The position numbers and the translations under genes are program-made. From Tepidanaerobacter acetatoxydans Re1 (GTDB taxonomy: Bacteria > Bacillota > Thermosediminibacteria > Thermosediminibacterales > Tepidanaerobacteraceae): DNA of 64,000 bases. The notes beneath the pieces are model-generated. The model was given only the letters and a program-made list of their open reading frames with translations, did not search any database and was not told where the DNA came from. Below are positions 46,800-57,200 of this stretch, piece after piece (positions within the stretch are counted from its first letter, which is position 1; every line of letters begins with the position of its first letter). Where the stretch lies: assembly GCF_000328765.2 (NCBI RefSeq), contig NC_019954.2:1780516-1844515 (forward strand), read 5' to 3'.

Positions 46800-47913
46800 T
46801 CTGTTGGCCTTCCTTTAAAATTACGTCTATTGTTTTCATGTATTCATTTATAACAATATCTCTATTGAATTCTTTTTCAACCTTTGTTCTTGAATTCTTT
46901 CCCATGATTTTCCTACTTTCTTCATCTAAATCTATAAATTTAATCACCTTTTCTTCTAAAGACTTAACTGATTTAATTTCAAACAAAAACCCATTATAAC
47001 CATCTTCTACAATTTCTCTACATCCTGGTATATTAGATGCTACAAGAGGTTTCCCCATAGCAGCTCCTTCTAGTAAAACATTCGACATACCTTCATGATA
47101 AGAAGGATGTACTATACAATCAACTTCTTTTATCTCATTTCTTACATCATCGGACCTACCTAAGTACTTTATTTTTCTATTTTTGTTGTTAATAATCAGC
47201 TCTTTATAATTCTCCTCTTCAAACGAACCTAGAACCTGAAATTCTGTATTTGGATACCTTTTTGTCACTTTTTCTGCAACTTTGATATATTCTTCTATTC
47301 CTTTTTCCTTCATTATTCTTCCAATAAATAAAAACCGAATTATTCCGTCACAATTGGCTTTATTACTAGGAATAAATTTTTCTACATTCACTCCCGAACC
47401 CGGTATTAAGATTCCCTTTCTATGATTCAATATATTATTCTCAATAAAAAAATTCAAATTTTGTTCATTTTGAAAAAAAACGACCTTGGCTTTGCTGCAA
47501 GCATATTTATACATTTTTTTAATTATGTTTTTTAAACTGCCGCCTACAAGTGAAGAACCGATGCCAGTTATATTCATAATAACCGGTTTATTAAATTTAT
47601 CGGCTGCATAGGTTCCGTATATATTAGGTTTTACTGTATAAGTCAAAATAATATCTGGATTTACTTCTTTGATAATTATTTTATATCTTAAAATAAGTTT
47701 CAGATCTTCAAAAGGATTTGAGCCTCTTCTATTCATCTGAGTTTGAATATACTTAGCCCCTATATCTCTAATTAATTGAACTTTTTTATCCTCTTCCGAT
47801 TGAGGAACCGAAAAGTAGACTTCAAAACCTTGCTTTATTAACTCATAAATCAATTCAGCTCTAAAATTATATAATCCACCTGCATTATTAGTTAATATAA
47901 GTACTTTCTTCAA
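46786..47913 (-). CDS. Glycosyltransferase, GT4 family
   Basis: About 375 residues, starting [21 protein letters not shown]; donor-site [21 protein letters not shown] (EX7E). Resembles PglA-type GT4 enzymes that add HexNAc to a bacillosamine lipid, which would fit this cluster. TTG start chosen to begin at the KKVLIL strand; a GTG 9 nt upstream is possible. Confidence 0.88.
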   Translation of the reverse strand: MKKVLILTNNAGGLYNFRAELIYELIKQGFEVYFSVPQSEEDKKVQLIRDIGAKYIQTQMNRRGSNPFEDLKLILRYKIIIKEVNPDIILTYTVKPNIYGTYAADKFNKPVIMNITGIGSSLVGGSLKNIIKKMYKYACSKAKVVFFQNEQNLNFFIENNILNHRKGILIPGSGVNVEKFIPSNKANCDGIIRFLFIGRIMKEKGIEEYIKVAEKVTKRYPNTEFQVLGSFEEENYKELIINNKNRKIKYLGRSDDVRNEIKEVDCIVHPSYHEGMSNVLLEGAAMGKPLVASNIPGCREIVEDGYNGFLFEIKSVKSLEEKVIKFIDLDEESRKIMGKNSRTKVEKEFNRDIVINEYMKTIDVILKEGQQNESI

Positions 47914-47926
47914 ATAAATCACTCTT

Positions 47927-49087
47927 TTATTTAAGTTTCTCCACCACTACCCCAACTTCTTCCTTGCTCAAATTGCTGCTGCAGGGGAGGTTTATGAGGT
48001 TTTTCTCATAAAACTCTGCTTTTTCGATTTTATAGCTTTGGTTATTGAGGTAGGGTTTTTGTTTATGTATTAGGCTCCACAGAGGTCTTGTTTGGATATT
48101 GTCATTGTTTAGTTTCCTGAGAAGTTCATCTCTATCTATTCCGTATTTGTCTTTATCAACTATTACAGAATAGAACCAGTGGTTTGATCTGGTATCTTCT
48201 CTAAAAGGAAGGAGCATTAAACCTTCTATGTTTTCTATGGCTTTTTTATATAAGTTGTAGTTTCTAATCTTTGTTTCTATAAAGCTTTCTAATCTGTCTA
48301 TCTGGTCCGTTCCAAAGGCTGCCTGGATATTGGTCATACGGTAATTGTATCCGATTTCGTCGTGAACAAAATAGAGCGGATCTGTTTTTGCTTGGACTGC
48401 TAAATATGCTGCTTTGTCAAGTAATTCTTGATTATTTGAAACTACCATCCCACCGCCGCCGGTTGTTATTATCTTGTTGGCATTAAAGGAATATACGCCT
48501 ATATCACCGATAGTACCGCAGTACTTGCCTTTATATTTTCCTTCCAGATAATATGAGCCCAGGGCTTCTGTAGAGTCTTCTATAACTTTTAAGTTGTACT
48601 TCTCCTTTATCCTCATAAGCTTTTCCATATCTGCCGGATTGCCGAATACATGAACTATTACTATTGCTTTTATCTGTCTTTTGCTCTTTTTATTAATTAC
48701 CTTTCCGTCTATGTAATCACATTCATTTTCCAGAAATTCTTCAAGCTTATTCATATCCATATCTAATGTATCATCACAATCCATAAATATAGGTTCTGCA
48801 CCCATGTATTTCACCGGATTTACCGCTGCTATAAATGTAACTGTAGGGACTATTACCTCATCCTCCGGCTCTATACCAAGCACCTTCAGTGCAAGATGAA
48901 GCCCTGCCGTACCGCTTTGACAGGATACTGCTCTTTTTACACCTACATATTTTGCTGTCTTTTCTTCAAATTCAGTTATAAATCTACCGCCTGTTGACAC
49001 CCAGCCTGTTTCTATAGTTTCTTTTATGTTCTCCATGATGTCTAAAGAAAGGTTGGGAACTGATAGGGGGATTGGATTATGATCCAT
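47927..49087 (-). CDS. PLP-dependent sugar aminotransferase, PglE/LegC family
   Basis: A 386-residue DegT/DnrJ/EryC1-type enzyme: SCQSGTAGLHLALKVLG, VIEDSTEALGSYY, and the PLP-binding lysine in FNANKIITTGGGGM. The GGGG after the lysine and IQTRPLW near the C-terminus are shared with PglE and LegC. It would aminate C4 of UDP-4-keto-6-deoxy-GlcNAc to give UDP-4-amino-bacillosamine precursor. Confidence 0.92.
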   Translation of the reverse strand: MDHNPIPLSVPNLSLDIMENIKETIETGWVSTGGRFITEFEEKTAKYVGVKRAVSCQSGTAGLHLALKVLGIEPEDEVIVPTVTFIAAVNPVKYMGAEPIFMDCDDTLDMDMNKLEEFLENECDYIDGKVINKKSKRQIKAIVIVHVFGNPADMEKLMRIKEKYNLKVIEDSTEALGSYYLEGKYKGKYCGTIGDIGVYSFNANKIITTGGGGMVVSNNQELLDKAAYLAVQAKTDPLYFVHDEIGYNYRMTNIQAAFGTDQIDRLESFIETKIRNYNLYKKAIENIEGLMLLPFREDTRSNHWFYSVIVDKDKYGIDRDELLRKLNNDNIQTRPLWSLIHKQKPYLNNQSYKIEKAEFYEKNLINLPCSSNLSKEEVGVVVEKLK

Positions 49088-49220
49088 GGTTTACATCTCC
49101 AAACTGCTTTTTAATGCTAAATTAAATCCACATTTTAGTAAACGTTAATTTTATTTTCTATACTCAGGGAAAAATGAGTTTTTTTGTCTTTATAGAGTTC
49201 TTCGTTATGGATTTTTTTGC

Positions 49221-49607
49221 CTATCTATGTAAAAATCCTCTTTCTAAAGCCACTATAGCAACAACTAATTTGTTTTCAGTATCTATTGCTAGATGTGTTT
49301 CTGTAACGCCCAATTCATCTGCAAAACTTTTGGCTTTATTTAAAAATTCTATTTTCCCCTCACTATTTTCATTTATTACTATTTGAACATCTTGGACACT
49401 GATAGTATCAGTAAATCCTGTCCCTAGAGCTTTTACCGCTGCTTCTTTTGCTGCCAACATACTGCCTAAGGCAATTATTTTTTCCATATAATTGAGTTTA
49501 ACTGTTGATTCTAATTCTAAAGGGGTAAAAAGTCTGCACAGAATACTTTTTTTGCGTTCTATAATTTTTATTCTTTTAAGATCAAGGATATCGGTGCCGA
49601 TTAGCAT
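49221..49607 (-). CDS. acpS: Holo-acyl-carrier-protein synthase
   Basis: A 128-residue AcpS: MLIGTDILDLKRI metal/CoA site and SMLAAKEAAVKALGTG. It attaches phosphopantetheine to ACP. Its location among ACP and ketoacyl synthase genes of the glycan cluster suggests it serves the dedicated ACP, though it could also be the cell's only copy. Confidence 0.93.
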   Translation of the reverse strand: MLIGTDILDLKRIKIIERKKSILCRLFTPLELESTVKLNYMEKIIALGSMLAAKEAAVKALGTGFTDTISVQDVQIVINENSEGKIEFLNKAKSFADELGVTETHLAIDTENKLVVAIVALERGFLHR

Positions 49608-49625
49608 ACTTTTTTCACCCGAGAT

Positions 49626-50258
49626 TTACTTTATGTATTTTGCAGGATTTCCAAAAACAGTAGAACCTTCCCGTACATTTCGAACTACTACACTACCTGC
49701 GCCAATAACCGAATCATCTCCTATAATAACGCCTGGTAAAACGCAAGCACTACTGCCAATACTCACTCTTTTACCTACCTTTGCAAAACCCGTTATATCG
49801 ACCTGACCGCTGAGAGTTGAATAGTCATCCACTGACGCATCGTGGCCTGTGCCTGATCCGCAATTAATCGTAACAAACTCCCCTATATTTGCATCGCAGG
49901 TTATAATAGAATTTGGACACAAAACACTGCCTAGGCCAATCTCTACATTTTTTCCTATAATACTTGTTCTGTGGATAAAGGTTTCAAACTTTGCACCTTT
50001 ATCCCTGAGCAAATTAGCAAGCTCATTCTTAATTTGTGGAGTTCCTATGGCCATAACCAGATACTCATCGTCTTGAGGCCGATACTCCGATATCGTTGAT
50101 ACTACACCTACTTCATAATTATACTCCTTTAGCGCTGACAAATTATCATCTAAAAATCCCACCACTTGCCAGTCCGGATACTTTTCCTGCGAATCTTTAA
50201 TCCAGTTATAGACTTCTCGACCAAAGCCACCCGCACCTACAATTAAAATTTTCTTCAT
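49626..50258 (-). CDS. Left-handed beta-helix sugar N-acyltransferase, PglD/NeuD family
   Basis: A 210-residue enzyme: N-terminal Rossmann-like UDP-sugar domain (LIVGAGGFGREVYNWI) and C-terminal hexapeptide repeats (about 95-200). The catalytic histidine expected from PglD is His139 in GSGTGHDASVDDY. It should acylate the 4-amino group of the sugar made by the PglF/PglE homologs. It is surrounded by acyl-ACP biosynthesis genes, so the donor may be an acyl-ACP rather than acetyl-CoA. Confidence 0.9.
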   Translation of the reverse strand: MKKILIVGAGGFGREVYNWIKDSQEKYPDWQVVGFLDDNLSALKEYNYEVGVVSTISEYRPQDDEYLVMAIGTPQIKNELANLLRDKGAKFETFIHRTSIIGKNVEIGLGSVLCPNSIITCDANIGEFVTINCGSGTGHDASVDDYSTLSGQVDITGFAKVGKRVSIGSSACVLPGVIIGDDSVIGAGSVVVRNVREGSTVFGNPAKYIK

Positions 50259-50296
50259 AATGATTCTCCACTATAAAATAATTAGTAAAATGCATT

Positions 50297-51064
50297 TTAT
50301 TCTTTGCTAATAGTAAATCCTCCATCAACTACCATGGTAGTTCCTGTTATCCACTTTGAAGCATCTGATAATAAAAACGCTGCTGCCATTGCCACATCTT
50401 CCGGAAGTCCAAATCCAAGCGGGTATCTTTCCATTTTTCTTTTAATTGCTTCACTGGGAGCACGATTAACCAGATCTTCGTACATTTTTGTTTTGACCAA
50501 TCCGGCAGCTATTGAGTTTACCCTGATATTTTTAGGGGCAAGTTCTACAGCCAGCGCTCTTACAGCACCGTCAACGGCAGCCTTGCTGGCAGAATAAAGC
50601 GATATTCCATTATTCCCTGTTATTCCGGCTGCTGATGACATAACTACCAAGCTTGAAGTTTCTTCTTTAACATCTTTATGGCTCAAGCCCTTGGCAATCA
50701 TTAAAGTCGCAAATGCACTAGTTTTAAAAACAGGTTCAATTTTCTTCTCTTTAATTATATTTAGGGGAATTGTTGCTTCTATCCCCGCAGCATGAAATAC
50801 CCCGGAAAGCCTCCCTTGCTCAGATGCAACGGTTTTTAACAATTCCGGTATGCCATCTAATTGTTCTAAGTTATATTCATATATGCTGTGGCCTTCTCCT
50901 TCGAGCTCTCTGCAAGTTTCTTCAAGTCTTTCTCTGTTTCTGGCTAATAACACGACTTCCGCTCCGAGTTTGCTTAAAATAATAGCCGTTTCTCTGCCTA
51001 TTCCCGATGAAGCACCGGTTACTAATATTCTTTTACCTTCCAAGGACATAGGGTTAAAAGCCAT
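50297..51064 (-). CDS. Short-chain dehydrogenase, FabG-like 3-oxoacyl-ACP reductase
   Basis: A 255-residue SDR with complete motifs: VTGASSGIGRETA, VVMSSAAGITG (Ser) and YSASKAAVDG (Tyr/Lys), C-terminal GTTMVVDGG. The start behind GGAGGTGTAGCA was chosen. It follows the KAS III gene by 2 nt, so a role in reducing a 3-ketoacyl-ACP to 3-hydroxyacyl-ACP is likely. Confidence 0.9.
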   Translation of the reverse strand: MAFNPMSLEGKRILVTGASSGIGRETAIILSKLGAEVVLLARNRERLEETCRELEGEGHSIYEYNLEQLDGIPELLKTVASEQGRLSGVFHAAGIEATIPLNIIKEKKIEPVFKTSAFATLMIAKGLSHKDVKEETSSLVVMSSAAGITGNNGISLYSASKAAVDGAVRALAVELAPKNIRVNSIAAGLVKTKMYEDLVNRAPSEAIKRKMERYPLGFGLPEDVAMAAAFLLSDASKWITGTTMVVDGGFTISKE

Positions 51065-51066
51065 TG

Positions 51067-52125
51067 CTACACCTCCAATAATCGTAAACTTGTAAGAGGA
51101 CCCGCATCCATTAAGGCGCCTCCCCACGAATAACCTACTCCAAAACCTATCATTGCAAGCTTTTTCTTATTGGAGCTTAGCACATCTTGCAGTTCGCTTG
51201 TTATTGTCAGAGGTATTGAAGCAGAGCTCGTATTTCCAAATCTATCAATGCTGATAGGCGTTTGTTCTTGACTAAGTTTTAATTTTTTTGCCAAATGTTT
51301 TAAAATAAATTCATTTGCCTGATGAAAAACAAAGTAATCAATATCTTTAACATCTAAGTTATTTATGCTTAACAGCTCTTTTACCAGTGGCGGCACTCTC
51401 TTTATTGTAAAATTAAAAATTTCTCCGCCATCCATGTATAGGTCATTTAGGCTTCGTATACTTCCATCGGGTTGAACATTTCTTACAAGATTTTCTTGTG
51501 TTGCCGGATTCCTATACCCTCCTGCCGGAATAATTAAATTATTGCTGCCTTTACCGTCTGTTTTTAAAACAAAGCTTATAGTTGAAGATGTTTCGTCTAT
51601 CTCTAGAGCTGTTGCCGAAGCAGCATCGCCAAAAAGCATAGATGTTGAACGATCATTAGGGGAAACAGCTTTACTTGGAGTATCACCTACAAGAAGCAAA
51701 ATCCGCTTTAAAGCTCCTGCTGCGATAAAATTGGCAGCCATCCATAATCCATAAACATAGCCGGAACATCCTAGATTTACGTCAAATGCCATGCATTCTG
51801 TAGATAGTCCCAGTTTATCTTGCACAACACAGCTTGTGGCAGGGAGCCTATAGTCCGGCGTTTGAGAAATAAAGATAATACCGTCTATTGTATCTGCCGG
51901 CCAATCCAGTTCTTCAATCAATTTTGCAGCAGCCGCAGTACATAAATCCGATGTGCAAGTATCGCTATTTGAAATACGCCTTTGCCTAACGCCTGTCATT
52001 TCAGTTATTTTATTTATATCTTCTTTGGGGAAATATTTTTCAAAACCATCATTCTTAACGATATTTTTCGGTACGGCACAGACTATTCCTTTAATATTAA
52101 CATTCGATGCCAGCGTTTGTATCAT
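51067..52125 (-). CDS. 3-oxoacyl-ACP synthase III (KAS III/FabH-like), copy 1
   Basis: A 352-residue thiolase-fold enzyme with a complete Cys-His-Asn triad: Cys120 in DVNLGCSGY, His in FHQANEFI, Asn in RFGNTSSASIP. It condenses a starter acyl-CoA with malonyl-ACP. Three nt after the ACP gene. Confidence 0.93.
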   Translation of the reverse strand: MIQTLASNVNIKGIVCAVPKNIVKNDGFEKYFPKEDINKITEMTGVRQRRISNSDTCTSDLCTAAAAKLIEELDWPADTIDGIIFISQTPDYRLPATSCVVQDKLGLSTECMAFDVNLGCSGYVYGLWMAANFIAAGALKRILLLVGDTPSKAVSPNDRSTSMLFGDAASATALEIDETSSTISFVLKTDGKGSNNLIIPAGGYRNPATQENLVRNVQPDGSIRSLNDLYMDGGEIFNFTIKRVPPLVKELLSINNLDVKDIDYFVFHQANEFILKHLAKKLKLSQEQTPISIDRFGNTSSASIPLTITSELQDVLSSNKKKLAMIGFGVGYSWGGALMDAGPLTSLRLLEV

Positions 52126-52128
52126 GTC

Positions 52129-52359
52129 TTAATCCTCTTTTGCTTTTTTTATTAAATCCATTACTTCTCCCACTGTTTTGGCCTGTGACAGTGACTTTCC
52201 GTTGACTGTTACATCAAAATATTCATCGATTAAAGCTATAGTAGATACTACAGCGACTGAATCAAAATTTTCGCTATCTAATTCGTAATCATCATTTAAA
52301 TCTTCTGCATCTACCTCTAATAAATCTGCAAGTTCCGCTAAAAATTCCTTAAATTCCAT
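52129..52359 (-). CDS. Acyl carrier protein
   Basis: A 76-residue acidic protein; the phosphopantetheine site is Ser34 in NFDSVAVV (the usual motif is DSL). Start after GGAGGAATATAA. Placed between two KAS III genes, it is almost certainly dedicated to them and not the general fatty-acid ACP. Confidence 0.92.
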   Translation of the reverse strand: MEFKEFLAELADLLEVDAEDLNDDYELDSENFDSVAVVSTIALIDEYFDVTVNGKSLSQAKTVGEVMDLIKKAKED

Positions 52360-52383
52360 TTATATTCCTCCAATTCATTTTAA

Positions 52384-53406
52384 TTAAATATATTTTATTA
52401 TTGTGCCTGCCCAAGAAAGTCCTACTCCAAAGCCTACCAACATTAATTTATCGCCCTTTTTTATGCTGTTTTTTTCTATCTCTAATTCAATAGCCATGGG
52501 TATGGTAGATGAAACTGTATTGCCATACTGTTCGTTGTTTATGCAAAATTTTTCTTTAGGTATTTTTATCTTTTTGCGCAGAGTTTCTAACATAAATGCA
52601 TTAGCTTGGTGAAATATATACATATCGATATCATCGATTGTCATCTTACTTTTTTTGAGCAATTCTTTTACTGCAGAAGGCACGGATTTTAAGGTAAAGT
52701 TAAATATCTCCGCACCATCCATAAAAAGATTTTGCGGTGACCTTATTGCTCCATCATCAAAAGTTTGCTCTATTTTTGCCTCTTGTGATATGGGCATTCT
52801 AAGCCCGCCTGCCGGTACAATTAACAGGTTGGCACCGCTGCCGTCGGTTCCAAAAACAAACGGCCCGATTAGTTCTTCTTCGCTTTCGATTGAAGATATA
52901 AATGTTGCTGCTGCTCCGTCGCCGAAAATCGTTCTTACACTCCTGTCAGTAGGATGTAAGTATTTGGAATATGTTTCAGAAGTAATCAGAAGTACATTAT
53001 TAACAATCCCTGATTCTATCATCCCTTTGACAATTGAAAGCCCGTATACATATCCGGAACACCCTAGGTTAATGTCAAACGCTCCGCAAGTAGTTGGCAG
53101 CTTTAGGCGGTCCTGCACAATGCAAGCCGTGGTTGGCAAATAATAATCCGGACTTTGCGTGCAGAGTATTAGAAATTCTACCTCTTCTCTTTTGCAAATA
53201 CCTTTTTCAAATAATTTTTCAGCTGCTGCAACAGCTAAATCAGATGCACATTCATTCTTTCCCGCAATTGCTCTGGTTGATATGCCTGTTTTATTATAAA
53301 TCTTTTGTACATCCCAATCGGGATAATCTTTTATAAGTTCATCATTCGTTAGTTTTTGCGCAGGAAGGTATGATGCTATATCTTTAATGTAAGCTCTGTT
53401 CCTCAT
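52384..53406 (-). CDS. 3-oxoacyl-ACP synthase III (KAS III/FabH-like), copy 2
   Basis: A 340-residue enzyme parallel to copy 1, with Cys116 in DINLGCSGY, His in FHQANAFM and Asn in QYGNTVSSTIP all intact. The two copies are clearly paralogous but well diverged, so they may use different starters or work on successive steps, or form a heterodimer. Confidence 0.93.
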   Translation of the reverse strand: MRNRAYIKDIASYLPAQKLTNDELIKDYPDWDVQKIYNKTGISTRAIAGKNECASDLAVAAAEKLFEKGICKREEVEFLILCTQSPDYYLPTTACIVQDRLKLPTTCGAFDINLGCSGYVYGLSIVKGMIESGIVNNVLLITSETYSKYLHPTDRSVRTIFGDGAAATFISSIESEEELIGPFVFGTDGSGANLLIVPAGGLRMPISQEAKIEQTFDDGAIRSPQNLFMDGAEIFNFTLKSVPSAVKELLKKSKMTIDDIDMYIFHQANAFMLETLRKKIKIPKEKFCINNEQYGNTVSSTIPMAIELEIEKNSIKKGDKLMLVGFGVGLSWAGTIIKYI

Positions 53407-53516
53407 TATTAGCCCCCTAATGCAGAAAACTCATTTCAAATCACTTTTATATATATATAATGTGCATAAAACAGCTCACTAAATGATCCTAATTCAGTTT
53501 AATAATATTTTATGAG

Positions 53517-54260
53517 TTATACGTTGAAATTTTTACTACCTCTAAAAGGTTCCATAGTCATATTTGCGTCTTTGTTAATTCCTTCTCTTTTTATAACTTT
53601 TACAACTGTTTTAAAAATTATTTTTAGATCCCCAAAAAAAGAAACATTTTCAACATATTTTACATCAAGATCGAATTTCTCTTCCCAGCTAATAGCATTT
53701 CTGCCGTTTACCTGTGCTAAGCCTGAAAGCCCCGGTCTTACTTCATGTCGACGTCTTTGATGATCATTATAAAGCGGCAAGTATTGAACAAGCAGCGGCC
53801 TTGGACCAACAATGCTCATGTCCCCTTTAAGTATATTAAATAGCTCAGGAAGTTCGTCTAAGGAAGTGCTCCTGAGGAACTTTCCAAAGTTAGTCAGGCG
53901 AACCTCATCCGGCAACAAATCACCATTCTGATCTCGTTTATCGGTCATCGTTCTGAATTTATAAAGAGTAAATATCTTTTCATTAAGTCCGGGTCTTTCC
54001 TGCCTAAAAATCACCGGACTGCCAAGATTAACTTTTACAATAATAGCTATGATAGCAAGGACAGGACTAAGAGCTATAATAGCCAATAATGAAAGAGTAA
54101 AATCTATTGGTCTTTTAAAATATCTTCTGTATAGTCCTCCTTGTTGTGGGGTCAAATTAGTAATTGTCTTATTTGAGTTCAATTCAATATTTGCCATTAT
54201 ATTCCACAACACTTTCAGTGTTTTTATTAGCTTTTCTGTATCGGCAATAATTGCCAACAT
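53517..54260 (-). CDS. Phosphoglycosyl transferase, PglC-like
   Basis: A monotopic bacterial sugar transferase: one membrane segment (about 52-75), FKFRTM-type motif [34 protein letters not shown], and a C-terminal run [20 protein letters not shown] that is very close to Campylobacter PglC, including the T-x-E-x-F-x-G tail (TMEPFRGS). It starts glycan synthesis by moving a sugar phosphate to undecaprenyl phosphate. Start uncertain: ATG at 54260 (no clear ribosome site) or ATG at 54197. Confidence 0.92.
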   Translation of the reverse strand: MLAIIADTEKLIKTLKVLWNIMANIELNSNKTITNLTPQQGGLYRRYFKRPIDFTLSLLAIIALSPVLAIIAIIVKVNLGSPVIFRQERPGLNEKIFTLYKFRTMTDKRDQNGDLLPDEVRLTNFGKFLRSTSLDELPELFNILKGDMSIVGPRPLLVQYLPLYNDHQRRRHEVRPGLSGLAQVNGRNAISWEEKFDLDVKYVENVSFFGDLKIIFKTVVKVIKREGINKDANMTMEPFRGSKNFNV

Positions 54261-54268
54261 TGATTAAT

Positions 54269-57200
54269 CTATTTATGCCATATCTCTACAGCTTTTATAT
54301 AAATTGCATCCCTCGTATTTTCCGGTATGTCTATTCTAAGCCATGCGGCTCCGTCTTCTATGTCCTCGGTAGTTGTAAAGGTTGAGGATATGTTTGTTAT
54401 TTCAGGGTTAAGGCCCATATCGCTTTGCTGGTGCTGAGGGTTTTTACCTTTGCGGCTAAATATGTTAAATATTGGTTTGGTTTCCGGATTCAGACTGCCT
54501 ACTGCTAAGTTTACCATATAATCTGTGTTGGGTTCCAATGTTATATCATTTTTAGTGATCACATGCGATGGCTCTTCTCCTCGGTTTGTGACTTTGGCAG
54601 CATTTTTGTCTATACTGACTTCCAAAAGACCATTCTGAGAATTATATATCCTCCACAGGTCCGGAGCTTTGTCATTGTCCGCATCTATGGTAAAGTCAGA
54701 TGCAAAGATAAGATTGTCAAGTGTTTTGTAGTAGTTTTTGTCATCGATGTTTTCTGCCAGAAGTTTTGATTTGTATATATACAGCATTAGCTCATTTGTG
54801 ACGTCCAGTTTATCTCGGGCACTCTTTGGAGCTCTTGCATTATATTCAAATATTTCATTGAATAATTCCTGCGACTTTGCCGTAAGTTCAAGAGCTTTTT
54901 GTTTTTGTTCCTGCTGTAAATACATTATAGCAGTTTTTAGGTATGCATCGGCCCGGTTTTCCCAGTTCTCGCTATTGAACGGATTTATCATGCAAGATTT
55001 CTCAAGTTCGGATATTCCTTCATCAAGCCTGCCATTTTCAAGATAATAAGCGGCAAGCTGAGTTCGAAGCATCGCATTATATGGGTCAAGTTTTACTGCT
55101 TCAAGCCGCATTTGTTCTGATTTTTTAAGTAAACCATCGTCTTCGGTCTGCCTTGCGATAAAGTAATCAAGCTGTGCTAAATCTGCTTTATAGGATGCGG
55201 TATACGGGTCATATTTGGCAGCTTTTTCAAAGTATTCTCTGGCTTGCATGATATCCTGTTCTTGAACGCTTTTTACTGCCTGCTGACTATAGGTGTAGCC
55301 TTGATACAGAAGAAAGCCGAGCACTGCCAATATACATGCAAGACCGCCTAAGGGCAAAGGCTGCCATAATCCTTTATTCCCCTCGGCTTTTGCCTGAGGT
55401 TTTAATGTAGCAGTGGAACATCTTATTACACCTAAAAGCTGCCATAGATAAAAAGCTACAGCTCCCAGCGAAAGGTTAAAGTCCATGGCACTGTGTCCCA
55501 GCAAGGCAGCAGCACCGGCAAAAGCTCCCCATGTAATAGTCTTTAAGGGCGCTTGCCCATCCACTTTATATACAGTGTATACGGATGCTGCGGTACAAAG
55601 CAGCAGTGCTGCCAGTGCTAATATGCCGATAGTACCTGTTTCTACCCAAAGCTGCAGGAAGAAGTTGTGAACCTCAGTGGTAAAGTAGCGGTACGACTGG
55701 TATGCCTGATATATAGACTTCCAGCCTCCGCCGCCGGTACCGAGCACCGGATGGTCTTTTATTATTTTTAGAGCATCCCTGTAAAAGCTGACTCTTCCTG
55801 TAAAACTGGAATCTTCGGTGCTGATGCTCATGATCCTTCGGGATATTGATTCCGGTATATATTTATAGGCAAGGATTATGTGTTTTGCAGCGGCTGCATC
55901 CCCTGCCTCAAAAAACTCCGCATCGTAAAAAGTTGCCTTGGTGTCGGGAAAATAGTTGCTAAATCCAATGGATAAACTTTTTGTATCCGGGCGAGTGGTA
56001 AAGGTGACCTCTCTTGTTTCTTTTGATAAGTTTTCGTTTATATGTTCATTCATGATACGCACACTGCTGCTGTTTTCATCAATGCTGTTTATAAATATTG
56101 CCCCGCCCCATTCCTCTTCTGTTTTACCCGGCTTTGCGGAAAGGGTGATTCTTAAGGTATATTCCGTGTCAGGTTTTACATCTTTTATAGGATACCACGA
56201 CGTCTTCCAGCTTGCTTCCTCGTCTTCACTATGGGAAATAGCAAGAGGGGCTTCGGTGGTTAGTGCGGCATATGCACCTAGGCCTCCCAGAATGATTAAT
56301 ACAACAAAAACTGAAAGAGCAACTTTCGGCCTTATGCGAAGTGCAAAGTGCTCACTTATTTTCTCGATTATATAAAATAGGGCAATTGAAAGAACTGCTC
56401 CTGCCAGGTACCAGAGCCATACCAGACTTTCCCGGTTTGCAGATATGGCCATGCTAAAGCCCGGAGATGCTGCTGCTGCCGATATAAATGTTTGGATAGA
56501 GCAGCTCAATGCCTTCATGCGGTACTGACCAGGCATTCCCAGAATGAATATCAGAAATAATGCGGGAAACATGAGCCATGCTCCCCTGGACAGTGTAAAG
56601 ATAAAGCATAGAAGTATCGTATAATTTATAAATGCAAGTATTCCTTTTTGCCAACGTTTTTGACCTGTTGCCCATAAAGATGCAGCTATCATAAAGGCCG
56701 CAGTAAGATATGCCGCCAATGTATTCGGATACTGAAGTGTCGAATTTATCCTGCCGCCGACAAATGCGCCGTTGTATGTAAAGGTGCTTGCCGCCGCTCC
56801 GATTCCGACGAAGGCTACTCCGAAGGCAGAAAGAACCATCGCCCATAAGACCACCCTTATGTCTTTTTCTGTCCGGGCAAAATCCGATACCATATAAAAG
56901 ACTATAAAGTAGTTGATGTATTTTAAAAACTCTCCTACGGCAGAGCGCATATTTACAGCTGCAAATACGGACAGGAAATAAGCTCCCACAAGAGCTAATG
57001 CGGCATAGTCCATCGGAGTTTTGAAAAACTGCTGCTCTTTTAGGACCTTGATTTTGTAGAGCAGGTACAGAAGAAATAGAACACCACTATATATATGAGT
57101 CGGAAGGAATTCTTTATCAAAAAACATCCCTCTGAAGTAGGGAGGATATAGGAGTAATATAATAAGCCCTATATATATTATATAGTAAAGTGTCCCTTTG

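Noticed and set aside
47927-50258. Legionaminic acid pathway instead of bacillosamine
   Set aside because: The aminotransferase and acyltransferase would fit, but the hydrolysing epimerase (LegG) and NeuB-type synthase (LegI) are absent while a PglC homolog is present.
56454-56846. 130-residue minus-strand frame inside the ligase gene
   Set aside because: Out of frame within a well-supported large coding sequence.
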